In this document: one piece after another, positions 15,745 to 23,201 of the stretch | Layout of the letters: each line of letters begins with the position of its first letter | Numbering within the stretch: position 1 is the stretch's first letter | Source: Streptomyces griseoruber | GTDB taxonomy: Bacteria > Actinomycetota > Actinomycetes > Streptomycetales > Streptomycetaceae | Assembly: GCF_001514205.1 (NCBI RefSeq) | Contig: NZ_KQ948775.1 | Coordinates: 124,001 to 188,000, forward strand | Direction of reading: 5' to 3' | Length of the DNA stretch: 64,000 nt | Translations under genes and position numbers: made by a program | Notes under the pieces: model-generated | What the model was told of the DNA's origin: nothing | Seen by the model: the letters and a program-made list of their open reading frames with translations, nothing else | Databases searched by the model: none

Positions 15745-16419
15745 TTACCGCGACCGCTTGGCGAGCCGCTCCACGTCCAGCAGGATGACCGCCCGCGCCT
15801 CCAGGCGCAGCCACCCGCGCTGGGCGAAGTCGGCGAGCGCCTTGTTGACCGTCTCGCGCGAGGCGCCGACGAGCTGGGCCAACTCCTCCTGCGTGAGGTC
15901 GTGGACGACGTGGATGCCCTCTTCGGACTGCACGCCGAAGCGGCGGGAGAGGTCCAGCAGGGCGCGCGCCACGCGACCGGGCACGTCCGAGAAGACCAGG
16001 TCGGACATGGCGTCGTTGGTCTTGCGCAGACGCCGGGCGACGGCGCGCAGGAGCGCGGCGGCCACCTCGGGGCGGGCGTTCAGCCAGGGCTGGAGGTCGC
16101 CGTGGCCGAGGCCGAGCAGCTTGACCTCGGTGAGGGCGGTCGCCGTCGCCGTACGAGGGCCCGGGTCGAAGAGCGACAGCTCGCCGATCAGCTCGCCGGG
16201 GCCCACCACGGCCAGCATGTTCTCGCGGCCGTCGGGGGACGTGCGGTGGAGCTTGACCTTGCCCTCGGTGACGACGTAGAGCCGGTCGCCCGGGTCGCCC
16301 TCGTGGAACAGGGAGTCGCCACGGGCGAGGGTCACCTCACTCATGGAGGCGCGCAGCTCCGCGGCCTGCTCGTCGTCGAGTGCCGCGAAGAGCGGGTTGC
16401 GCCGCAGAACGTCGTCCAC
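15745..16419 (-). CDS. crp: Crp-type cyclic-nucleotide regulator, 224 aa
   Basis: Transcription factor with an N-terminal cyclic-nucleotide-binding domain (about residues 15-120, with GELIGELSLFDPGPRTATATA forming the phosphate-binding cassette) and a C-terminal Crp winged helix (about 150-215, recognition helix in LVGASRETVNKALADF). In S. coelicolor Crp (SCO3571) affects germination and antibiotic production. Start is GTG 16419 with GGAGAG 7 bases upstream, giving the expected 224 residues. A short TGTGA-TCTG-TCACA palindrome and two repeat hairpins stand in its upstream region. Confidence 0.95.
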   Translation of the reverse strand: MDDVLRRNPLFAALDDEQAAELRASMSEVTLARGDSLFHEGDPGDRLYVVTEGKVKLHRTSPDGRENMLAVVGPGELIGELSLFDPGPRTATATALTEVKLLGLGHGDLQPWLNARPEVAAALLRAVARRLRKTNDAMSDLVFSDVPGRVARALLDLSRRFGVQSEEGIHVVHDLTQEELAQLVGASRETVNKALADFAQRGWLRLEARAVILLDVERLAKRSR

Positions 16420-16442
16420 GAGTTCTCTCCTTGTCGCCTGCT

Positions 16443-16521
16443 CAGGGGATCTTGTCCCCCGCTTACCAGGGGACCTGGTTCCCCATTTTGCCGGACGGTC
16501 CAAACAGTGTGATCTGTCACA
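16443..16521. promoter_or_regulatory. Inverted repeats upstream of crp
   Basis: Two hairpin-like units CAGGGGATCTTGTCCCC (16443-16459) and CAGGGGACCTGGTTCCCC (16467-16484) stand as a direct repeat 24 bases apart. Further upstream is the 14-bp palindrome TGTGATCTGTCACA (16508-16521), resembling a shortened Crp site. These lie between 24 and 102 bases upstream of the crp start. Autoregulation is plausible but the spacer is 4, not the usual 6 bases. Confidence 0.4.
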
Positions 16522-16623
16522 AGGATGCCGCACACATGTCCCGAGGTAAGCGGCAGGGGTCCAATTGGGGGCCGATCTTCGGGGTCCGGGGCGGATGTCG
16601 GTGCCGGGCTTTAGGCTGGCCGA

Positions 16624-17547
16624 GTGTCCAAATCGCCGGTGAGAGCACAGGCCAAGGGGGCTGGGCGGGTGGTTGTACGTCGCGATTCCGCTGTGGGCGA
16701 ACAAGAGTCCGGTGAGGGTAAGAAAACGGCAAAAGTGACGACAAAAGGTACTTCTGGTAAATCGGCGGGAAATCCCGAGTCGCGGACCGCGCTCGTCCGC
16801 CGGGCCCGCCGCATCAACCGAGAACTCGCCGAGGTCTACCCCTACGCCCACCCCGAGCTGGATTTCGAGAACCCCTTCCAGCTCCTGGTCGCCACGGTCC
16901 TGTCCGCCCAGACCACCGACCTCAGGGTCAACCAGACGACTCCCGGCCTCTTCGCCAAGTACCCCACCCCCGAGGACCTGGCCGCGGCCAACCCGGAGGA
17001 GGTCGAGGAGATCCTCCGCCCCTGCGGGTTCTTCCGGGCCAAGACCCGGTCGGTCATAGGGCTCTCCAAGGGCCTGGTGGAGCAGTTCGACGGCGAGGTC
17101 CCCGGGCGTCTGGAGGACCTGGTCACCCTGCCCGGCGTCGGCCGCAAGACCGCCTTCGTGGTCCTGGGCAACGCCTTCGGGCGTCCCGGCATCACCGTCG
17201 ACACCCACTTCCAGCGGCTCGTACGGCGCTGGCGGTGGACCGAGGAGACCGACCCCGACAAGATCGAGGCGGCGATCGGCACGCTCTTCCCCAAGGGCGA
17301 CTGGACGGACCTCTCCCACCACGTCATCTGGCACGGCCGCCGCATCTGCCACGCGCGCAAGCCGGCCTGCGGGGCCTGCCCCATCGCCCCGCTCTGCCCG
17401 GCGTACGGCGAGGGCGAGACGGACCCCGAGAAGGCGAAGAAGCTCCTGAAGTACGAGAAGGGCGGCTTCCCCGGCCAGCGGCTGAACCCGCCGCAGGCCT
17501 ACCTCGACGCGGGCGGCCGGCCGGCCCCGCCGCTGGGGGCCGGATGA
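16624..17547 (+). CDS. nth: Endonuclease III (DNA glycosylase/AP lyase), 307 aa
   Basis: Base-excision repair enzyme that removes oxidised pyrimidines. An unusual basic N-terminal extension (about residues 1-55, rich in Lys/Arg/Gly) precedes the HhH-GPD domain. The helix-hairpin-helix LPGVGRKTAFVVL carries the catalytic lysine, and VDTHFQRL the catalytic aspartate. Four cysteines C-x6-C-x2-C-x5-C (CHARKPACGACPIAPLC) bind a 4Fe-4S cluster. Start is GTG 16624; a start near residue 25 is possible. Followed by overlapping short and Nudix reading frames. Confidence 0.93.
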   Translation: MSKSPVRAQAKGAGRVVVRRDSAVGEQESGEGKKTAKVTTKGTSGKSAGNPESRTALVRRARRINRELAEVYPYAHPELDFENPFQLLVATVLSAQTTDLRVNQTTPGLFAKYPTPEDLAAANPEEVEEILRPCGFFRAKTRSVIGLSKGLVEQFDGEVPGRLEDLVTLPGVGRKTAFVVLGNAFGRPGITVDTHFQRLVRRWRWTEETDPDKIEAAIGTLFPKGDWTDLSHHVIWHGRRICHARKPACGACPIAPLCPAYGEGETDPEKAKKLLKYEKGGFPGQRLNPPQAYLDAGGRPAPPLGAG

Positions 17548-17657
17548 CCGGGCGACGACGGAGGCAGGACCGGCGGGCGACCGGGGCGCGGCCGGCGGAA
17601 CGATCTACGGGTCCTCGGGCGTTGGACCCGGCGGAACGGGGGGTGGTGCGGCGATGA
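17544..17657 (+). CDS. Possible coupled 37-aa basic peptide
   Basis: An ATG at 17544 overlaps the nth stop as ATGA and opens a 37-residue Arg-rich frame whose own stop at 17655-17657 overlaps the next start ATG at 17654. This chain of overlaps could couple translation from nth to the Nudix gene. No homology is recognised; the frame may serve only as a coupling leader or be chance. Confidence 0.3.
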   Translation: MTGRRRRQDRRATGARPAERSTGPRALDPAERGVVRR

Positions 17658-18463
17658 CACGGGTGAGTGACACGGCGAGCGGTACGGCCAGTGACGCGGA
17701 CGGGGATACGGCGGACGCCGGGTCCGGCGGTGCGGGCCCCCGGCCCGGAGCCGCGGCGGGCGCGGGGGAGGGCGGTCCGGGCGGCGTCCGGGGCGGCGCG
17801 GTGCCGCTCCGCAAGCACGGCCTGCCCGGCTGGCTCGACCCGGTCGTGCGGGTCGTGGAGACGGTCCGGCCGCGCCAGCTGAGCCGTTTCCTGCCGCCGC
17901 AGGACGGCGCGGGACGCCAGTCGGCGGTCCTCGTGCTGTTCGGGGAGGGCGAGCAGGGCCCCGAGCTGCTGCTGATGGAGCGGGCCGGCTCCCTGCGCTC
18001 GCACGCGGGACAGCCCTCCTTCCCCGGTGGCGCCCTCGACCCGGAGGACGGCGATCCGCAGGGCGACGGACCCCTGCGGGCCGCCCTGCGCGAGGCCGAG
18101 GAGGAGACCGGACTCGACCCCTCGGGCGTCCAGCTCTTCGGCGTCCTGCCCAAGCTGTACATCCCGGTCAGCGGTTTCGTCGTGACGCCCGTCCTGGGCT
18201 GGTGGCGCGAGCCGAGCCCGGTGGGAGTCGTCGACCCGAACGAGACGGCCCGGGTCTTCACGGTCCCCGTGGTCGATCTCACGGATCCGGCCAACCGGGC
18301 CACCACCGTCCACCCCAGCGGCCACCAAGGTCCGGCATTCCTGGTCGAATCGGCCCTCGTCTGGGGCTTCACGGCCGGCATCATCGACCGCCTGCTCCAC
18401 TTCGCGGGCTGGGAGCGCCCCTGGGACCGGGACAAGCAGGTCCCGCTCGACTGGCGGTCATGA
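17654..18463 (+). CDS. Nudix CoA pyrophosphatase-like hydrolase, 269 aa
   Basis: The NUDIX_CoA signature is clear: LRSHAGQPSFPGG (about residues 115-127) immediately before the Nudix box GGALDP...LREAEEETGLD. Enzymes of this group (YeaB/NudL, NUDT7-like) split CoA into phosphopantetheine and 3',5'-ADP. The first 50 residues are low-complexity Gly/Ala/Asp, so a later start is possible. ATG 17654 was chosen as the head of the long open frame. Followed 14 bases later by the membrane protease gene. Confidence 0.88.
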   Translation: MTRVSDTASGTASDADGDTADAGSGGAGPRPGAAAGAGEGGPGGVRGGAVPLRKHGLPGWLDPVVRVVETVRPRQLSRFLPPQDGAGRQSAVLVLFGEGEQGPELLLMERAGSLRSHAGQPSFPGGALDPEDGDPQGDGPLRAALREAEEETGLDPSGVQLFGVLPKLYIPVSGFVVTPVLGWWREPSPVGVVDPNETARVFTVPVVDLTDPANRATTVHPSGHQGPAFLVESALVWGFTAGIIDRLLHFAGWERPWDRDKQVPLDWRS

Positions 18464-18476
18464 CAGGGTGAACCCC

Positions 18477-19676
18477 GTGAACGTGCTGGACATCTTGTTG
18501 CTGGTCGCGGCCGTCTGGTTCGCGGTGGTCGGCTTCCGCCAGGGCTTCGTCGTCGGCATCCTGTCGGTGATCGGCTTCCTGGGCGGCGGCCTGGTCGCCG
18601 TCTACCTGCTGCCGCTCATCTGGGACTGGCTCACCGACAACGCCGAGGTCAGCACCACGGCGGCCGTCGTCGCCGTCGTCGTCGTGATCGTCTGCGCCTC
18701 GGTCGGACAGGCCCTGACCACCCATCTCGGCAACAAGCTGCGCCGGTACATCACCTGGTCCCCGGCCCGCGCCCTGGACGCCACCGGCGGCGCGCTGGTG
18801 AACGTCGTCGCCATGCTGCTGGTGGCCTGGCTGATCGGCTCCGCCCTGGCCGGCACCACCCTGCCGACCCTCGGCAAGGAGGTCCGCAACTCCACGGTGC
18901 TCCAGGGGGTGTCCCGGGCGCTGCCCGCACAGGCCGACACCTGGTTCGCCGACTTCTCCTCCGTCCTCGCGCAGAACGGCTTCCCACAGGTCTTCAGCCC
19001 GTTCGCCAACGAGCCGATCACCGACGTCCAGCCGCCCGACCCGGCCCTCGCCGGCAGCCCCGTCGCCACGCGCGCGCAGCGCTCCATCGTCAAGGTGATG
19101 GGCACCGCCGAGAGTTGCGGCAAGGTCCTGGAGGGTACCGGCTTCGTCTTCGGCGAGCGCCGGGTCATGACCAACGCGCATGTCGTGGGCGGCGTCGACG
19201 AGCCGACCGTGCAGATCGGCGGCGAGGGCCGCAAGTACGACGCGACGGTCGTCCTGTACGACTGGAAACGCGACATCGCCGTCCTCGACGTACCGGACCT
19301 CGACGCGCCCGTGCTCCGGTTCACCACCGCGGACGCGAGCACCGGCGCCGACGCGATCGTCGCCGGGTTCCCGGAGAACGGGTCGTACGACGTCCGTGCC
19401 GCGCGCGTGCGCGGGCGCATCACGGCCAACGGCCCGGACATCTACCACCGCGGCACCGTGCGCCGTGAGGTGTACTCGCTCTTCACGACCGTCCGCCAGG
19501 GCAACTCCGGCGGCCCGCTGCTCACCCCCGACGGGCGGGTGTACGGCGTGGTGTTCGCGAAGTCGCTCGACGACGCCTCCACCGGGTACGCGCTCACCGC
19601 GGACGAGATCCAGCAGGACATCACGGACGGACGTACCGCGGGACAACAGGTGGACAGCGACCGCTGCGCCCTCTAG
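18477..19676 (+). CDS. MarP-like membrane serine protease, 399 aa
   Basis: An N-terminal CvpA-type four-helix membrane domain (about residues 1-125: VLDILLLVAAVWFAVVG, VIGFLGGGLVAVYLLP, VVAVVVVIVCASVGQ, VVAMLLVAWLIGS) is joined to an extracytoplasmic trypsin-like domain (about 190-395). The catalytic triad is visible: His in NAHVVG, Asp in RDIAVLDV, Ser in GNSGGPLL. Mycobacterial MarP (Rv3671c) of the same design protects against acid and oxidative stress. GTG 18477 has AGGGTG 6 bases upstream; GTG 18468 is the alternative. Same neighbourhood (nth, Nudix, marP) as in mycobacteria. Confidence 0.92.
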   Translation: MNVLDILLLVAAVWFAVVGFRQGFVVGILSVIGFLGGGLVAVYLLPLIWDWLTDNAEVSTTAAVVAVVVVIVCASVGQALTTHLGNKLRRYITWSPARALDATGGALVNVVAMLLVAWLIGSALAGTTLPTLGKEVRNSTVLQGVSRALPAQADTWFADFSSVLAQNGFPQVFSPFANEPITDVQPPDPALAGSPVATRAQRSIVKVMGTAESCGKVLEGTGFVFGERRVMTNAHVVGGVDEPTVQIGGEGRKYDATVVLYDWKRDIAVLDVPDLDAPVLRFTTADASTGADAIVAGFPENGSYDVRAARVRGRITANGPDIYHRGTVRREVYSLFTTVRQGNSGGPLLTPDGRVYGVVFAKSLDDASTGYALTADEIQQDITDGRTAGQQVDSDRCAL

Positions 19677-19725
19677 GCGTGGGCGCGGTGGTCAGCCGGT
19701 CAGCCGGTGGGGACGGTCGTGGGCG

Positions 19726-19908
19726 TCAGCCTCGAGGGTGACGCAGGCGTACCGAGACCCAGCGGGCCCGGCGGCGCAGGATGCGCGGAATGCCCACCCG
19801 GAGGTCGGAGCCCGTCAGTTGCGGGTCGGTACCTCGTTGGTGGGAGCTCAGACCAGCGGCCGAGCGGCGGTTGCGTGCTGCGTCACTGTAGTCGTGCGTC
19901 CAGCCCAT
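19726..19908 (-). CDS. Possible 60-aa basic protein in the marP / hydrolase gap
   Basis: The 372-base interval between the protease and the alpha/beta hydrolase genes (19677-20048) holds a minus-strand frame starting ATG 19908. It reads MGWTHDYSDAARNRRSAAGL, with a basic C-terminus (IPRILRRRARWVSVRLRHPRG). The GC3 and residue texture look coding, but no clear ribosome site is seen and I recognise no family. It would be convergent with the protease gene. Confidence 0.35.
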   Translation of the reverse strand: MGWTHDYSDAARNRRSAAGLSSHQRGTDPQLTGSDLRVGIPRILRRRARWVSVRLRHPRG

Positions 19909-20048
19909 ACCCCGACGTCTGCCCCCGCCCCAAGGTCGATAACCGCCCGGAGGCCCGCCAATTGGCCTATGCGCCGGGCAAGTGGCCGCTTGTCGTACAG
20001 GCGTTTCATGCGGGCATCTCGCGGCGGACACCGGGCGCGACGGCCCGG

Positions 20049-20999
20049 TCACCGATCAGGTTCGGGATCCTTCAGCCAGTTGACCAGTTCGGTGGAGAAA
20101 GCGACCGGATCCTCCTCGTGGGGGAAGTGGCCCAGCCCGTCGAAGAGCCGCCAGCGGTACGGCGCCTCCACGTACTCGCCGGAGCCGGCCGCGCTGCGGG
20201 TGCGCATCACCGGGTCGAGCGACCCGTGCAGGTGGAGCGTGGGAACGCGCACGGGCCGCTTCATGCGCCGGTAGAACTGGATGCCGTCCGGCCGGGCCAT
20301 CGAGCGCACCAGCCACCGGTACGGCTCGACCGAGCAGTGCGCGGTGGAGGGGATGCACATCGCGCGCCGGTACGTCTCCAGCGCCTCGTCCTCCGGAGGC
20401 TGGGGCCCGGACCACTCCCGGATCAGGCGGCCCACCAGTTCCCCGTCGTCGGCGGTGAGCTGCCGCTCGGGGATCCACGGCCGCTGGAACCCCCAGATGT
20501 GGGAGCTCGCGGCCGACTGCCGGACGTCGGCGAGCATCGCCGAGCGCCAGCGCCGCGGGTGCGGCATCGAGGCCACCGCGAGCCGCCGGACCAGCTTGGG
20601 GCGCATCACGGCGGCCGTCCACGCCAGATAGCCGCCCAGGTCGTGGCCGACGAGCGCGGCGTCCGGCTCGCCGAGCGAGCGGATCACACCGGTGATGTCG
20701 AGGGCGAGGTTGGCCGGGTCGTAGCCCCGGGGCGTGCGGTCGCTGCCGCCCACGCCCCGCAGATCCATGGCGACGGCCCGGAAGCCGGCGTCGGCGAGCG
20801 CGCCGAGCTGGTGCCGCCAGGTCCACCAGAACTGCGGGAAGCCGTGGACCAGCATGACCAGCGGCCCGTCACCGGCCTCCGCGATGTGGAAGCGGGCGCC
20901 GTTCGCGGCCACCTCACGATGGGTCACCTTGGTGCCGTCGGCGTATTCCGGTCGTACGACCGAGGTGGGCTGCGCCGAAGGGGTGGCGGGGTCCGTCAT
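20049..20999 (-). CDS. Alpha/beta hydrolase, epoxide-hydrolase-like, 316 aa
   Basis: The fold is shown by the oxyanion motif HGFPQFWW (about residues 52-59), the nucleophile elbow GHDLGGYLAW with Asp rather than Ser (about 118), and the late histidine in GHFPHEE. The Asp nucleophile and HGFP motif point to the epoxide hydrolase/haloalkane dehalogenase side of the family. Natural substrate unknown. The start ATG 20999 overlaps the stop of the holin-like gene as ATGA, indicating a two-gene operon. Confidence 0.85.
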   Translation of the reverse strand: MTDPATPSAQPTSVVRPEYADGTKVTHREVAANGARFHIAEAGDGPLVMLVHGFPQFWWTWRHQLGALADAGFRAVAMDLRGVGGSDRTPRGYDPANLALDITGVIRSLGEPDAALVGHDLGGYLAWTAAVMRPKLVRRLAVASMPHPRRWRSAMLADVRQSAASSHIWGFQRPWIPERQLTADDGELVGRLIREWSGPQPPEDEALETYRRAMCIPSTAHCSVEPYRWLVRSMARPDGIQFYRRMKRPVRVPTLHLHGSLDPVMRTRSAAGSGEYVEAPYRWRLFDGLGHFPHEEDPVAFSTELVNWLKDPEPDR

Positions 21000-21484
21000 G
21001 ACGTCGAGCGTGCCACAGCCTCGATGGCCTCCGGGACCCGGTCCTGAGACAGCTCCGGCCGCGGGTGCGGCTTGGCGTTCTGCAGGACGCCCGCGCTCTC
21101 CTTCATCGACGCGGCCACCTTCTGCGGGCCCTGGCTCCTCTTGGCCTTCTTCGCGAACGCCACGCCGATCAGCGCCAGGACGACCGCGACGAGCACGTTC
21201 GCCGCGAAGGACAGCAGGAAGCAGATCGCGAGATTCCAGTCGCTCCAGGTCCGGATGCCGTACGCCAGCGCGAAGTTCAGCATCGGCAGCGAGAACACCA
21301 GGACCGCGCCGGCCACCGTGAACGCCCCGCCGCTCACCGCGCCGCGCTTCACGTCCTGCTTGAGCTGCGCCTTCGCCAGCGCGATCTCGTCGTGCACCAG
21401 CGCCGACATCTCGGTCGTCGCCGAGGCGAACAGCTGGCCGATGCTGGCTTCGGCGCCGACCGGGCTGCCGTCGGGTGCGCTCAT
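20996..21484 (-). CDS. Holin-like (phage holin superfamily III/DUF1469) membrane protein, 162 aa
   Basis: Two transmembrane segments (about residues 55-80 and 88-110) flanked by charged helices: EMSALVHDEIALAKAQLKQDV before and AKKAKRSQGPQKVAASMKES after. This matches the actinobacterial phage-holin-like/DUF1469 group, which is chromosomal and not a phage gene in spite of the name. Function unknown. First gene of the operon with the alpha/beta hydrolase. Confidence 0.82.
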   Translation of the reverse strand: MSAPDGSPVGAEASIGQLFASATTEMSALVHDEIALAKAQLKQDVKRGAVSGGAFTVAGAVLVFSLPMLNFALAYGIRTWSDWNLAICFLLSFAANVLVAVVLALIGVAFAKKAKRSQGPQKVAASMKESAGVLQNAKPHPRPELSQDRVPEAIEAVARSTS

Positions 21485-21552
21485 CGCGGTCTCCCTCTTC
21501 TGCTGCTCTGTGCTGCTGGTCCGTCTGACTTCTTTTGTACCGTCCCGTCAGA

Positions 21553-23022
21553 TCATGCCGGACCGCCGCCGTCCTCGCCTGCCCCGCCCGGCACTTCGGC
21601 CGCCATGCGGGGCGCGGGATCCGTCCCCGCGGCCGTCCCCGTACCCCCCGCGCGGGTGATCTCCGCGGCGATACGGCGGTGCTCGGCGGCCTTGCGGTCG
21701 TGGATCGCGGCCATCCGCAGGTGGTACGCCGGGTCGTCCTGCTCGTAGACGTCCGGGATGCCGTCGCTGTCCTCGTCGCGCTCCTCGGACTCGTAGAGCC
21801 GGCGGTAGCGGGCGTTGCGCAGCTTCAGCAGGACGGTCGCGCAGGTCGCCGCGATCAGTGAGCCCGTCAGGACGGCGGCCTTGACCTCGTTGGTCAGGGA
21901 CTGGTCGCCCTCGAAGGCCAGTTCGCCGATCAGCAGCGACACCGTGAAGCCGATGCCGGCGAGCGAGGCGACGGCCAGGACGTCCGCCCACGCCAGGTCC
22001 TCGCTTAGGGAGGCCCGGGTGAAGCGGGCGGTCAGCCAGGTCCCGCCGAAGATGCCGACCGTCTTGCCGACGACGAGACCGAGGACGACCCCGAGGGTCT
22101 CCGGCCGGGTGAACACCTCGCCGAGCGCCCCGCCCGAGATCGTCACCCCCGCGCTGAACAGCGCGAACAGCGGCACGGCGAGACCGGCGGAGAGCGGGCG
22201 CACCAGGTGTTCGATGTGCTCGCCGGGGGAGTGCTCCTCGCCCTCGCGGGTGGTGCAGCGCAGCATCAGGCCCATGGCGACGCCGGCGATGGTCGCGTGG
22301 ACACCGCTGTTGTACATCAGCGCCCAGATCACCAGAGCGAGCGGGACGTACACGTACCAGCCGCGTACGCCCTTGCGCAGCAGCACCCAGAACACGGCGA
22401 GGCCGGCGACGGCGCCGCCCAGCGCGGCGAAGTGGATCGTGTCGGTGAAGAAGACCGCGATGATCAGGATCGCGAACAGGTCGTCGACCACGGCCAGGGT
22501 GAGCAGGAAGGCGCGCAGCGCGCTCGGCAGCCAGGTGCCGATGACGGCGAGCACGGCGAGCGCGAAGGCGATGTCGGTGGCGGTGGGCACGGCCCAGCCG
22601 CCCAGACCGCCGCCGCCGACGAGGTTGGTGAGCACGTAGACCAGCGCGGGTACGGCCATCCCGCACAGCGCGGCCACGACGGGCAGCGCGGCGGCCCGGG
22701 GGTCCCGTAGCTCCCCGGCGACCAGTTCGCGCTTGAGTTCGATGCCGGCGACGAAGAAGAAGACCGCGAGGAGGCCGTCGGCCGCCCAGTGCTCGACCGA
22801 CAGGTGCAGACCGAGGGCCTCGGGGCCGAGGTGGTAGTGGCTGACGGTCTCGTAGCTGTCGTGCAGCGCGGGGACGTTCGCCCAGAGCAGTGCGGTCACC
22901 GCGGCGAGGAGCAGCAGGACACCGCCGACGGTCTCGGTCCGCAGCGCGTCCGTGAGGTACGTCCGCTCGGGCAGGGAGAGTCGTCCGAAGACCTTGCGGG
23001 CGGTGGTACGGGGCGCGGACAC
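21553..23022 (-). CDS. nhaA: Na+/H+ antiporter NhaA, 489 aa
   Basis: Exchanges cytoplasmic Na+ for external protons. Eleven to twelve membrane helices span residues 30-425. The paired aspartates needed for ion exchange stand in TLAVVDDLFAIL, after the characteristic VPTATDIAFALAV. A hydrophilic C-terminal tail of about 75 residues (DSDGIPDVYEQDD..., EHRRIAAEITRAG) is longer than in the E. coli protein. Start is GTG 23022. A CTTAG-TTTAC-CTAAG palindrome stands 70 bases upstream. Confidence 0.93.
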   Translation of the reverse strand: MSAPRTTARKVFGRLSLPERTYLTDALRTETVGGVLLLLAAVTALLWANVPALHDSYETVSHYHLGPEALGLHLSVEHWAADGLLAVFFFVAGIELKRELVAGELRDPRAAALPVVAALCGMAVPALVYVLTNLVGGGGLGGWAVPTATDIAFALAVLAVIGTWLPSALRAFLLTLAVVDDLFAILIIAVFFTDTIHFAALGGAVAGLAVFWVLLRKGVRGWYVYVPLALVIWALMYNSGVHATIAGVAMGLMLRCTTREGEEHSPGEHIEHLVRPLSAGLAVPLFALFSAGVTISGGALGEVFTRPETLGVVLGLVVGKTVGIFGGTWLTARFTRASLSEDLAWADVLAVASLAGIGFTVSLLIGELAFEGDQSLTNEVKAAVLTGSLIAATCATVLLKLRNARYRRLYESEERDEDSDGIPDVYEQDDPAYHLRMAAIHDRKAAEHRRIAAEITRAGGTGTAAGTDPAPRMAAEVPGGAGEDGGGPA

Positions 23023-23091
23023 GGTGGAGACCTCCGGTCGGTGGGCATGGCGTAGCGCATGCCGACCAGACTTCCCGGCGCACCTGTTTTG

Positions 23092-23106
23092 CTTAGTTTA
23101 CCTAAG
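23092..23106. promoter_or_regulatory. Small palindrome upstream of nhaA
   Basis: CTTAG (23092-23096) and CTAAG (23102-23106) around TTTAC form an AT-rich inverted repeat in a GC-rich setting, 70 bases before the nhaA start. It could be an operator or part of a promoter. It resembles half of an iron-box-like sequence but does not match the full consensus. Confidence 0.35.
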
Positions 23107-23201
23107 ATGCGCGAGGTATGGCCAGATGATCCCCACGATAGGGGGGAAACGGGCACCCGGCGCGATCGTCCGCGTCGCCGGGTGCCCTTCGGGGGACGTG
23201 C

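Noticed and set aside
20996..21484. Phage remnant, suggested by the holin-like protein
   Set aside because: The holin-like/DUF1469 family is chromosomal in actinomycetes; no other phage genes are near.
23092..23106. Iron-regulator (DmdR/Fur-type) box upstream of nhaA
   Set aside because: Only a short CTTAG/CTAAG palindrome is present; the full 19-bp iron-box pattern is missing, so only a generic palindrome was listed.
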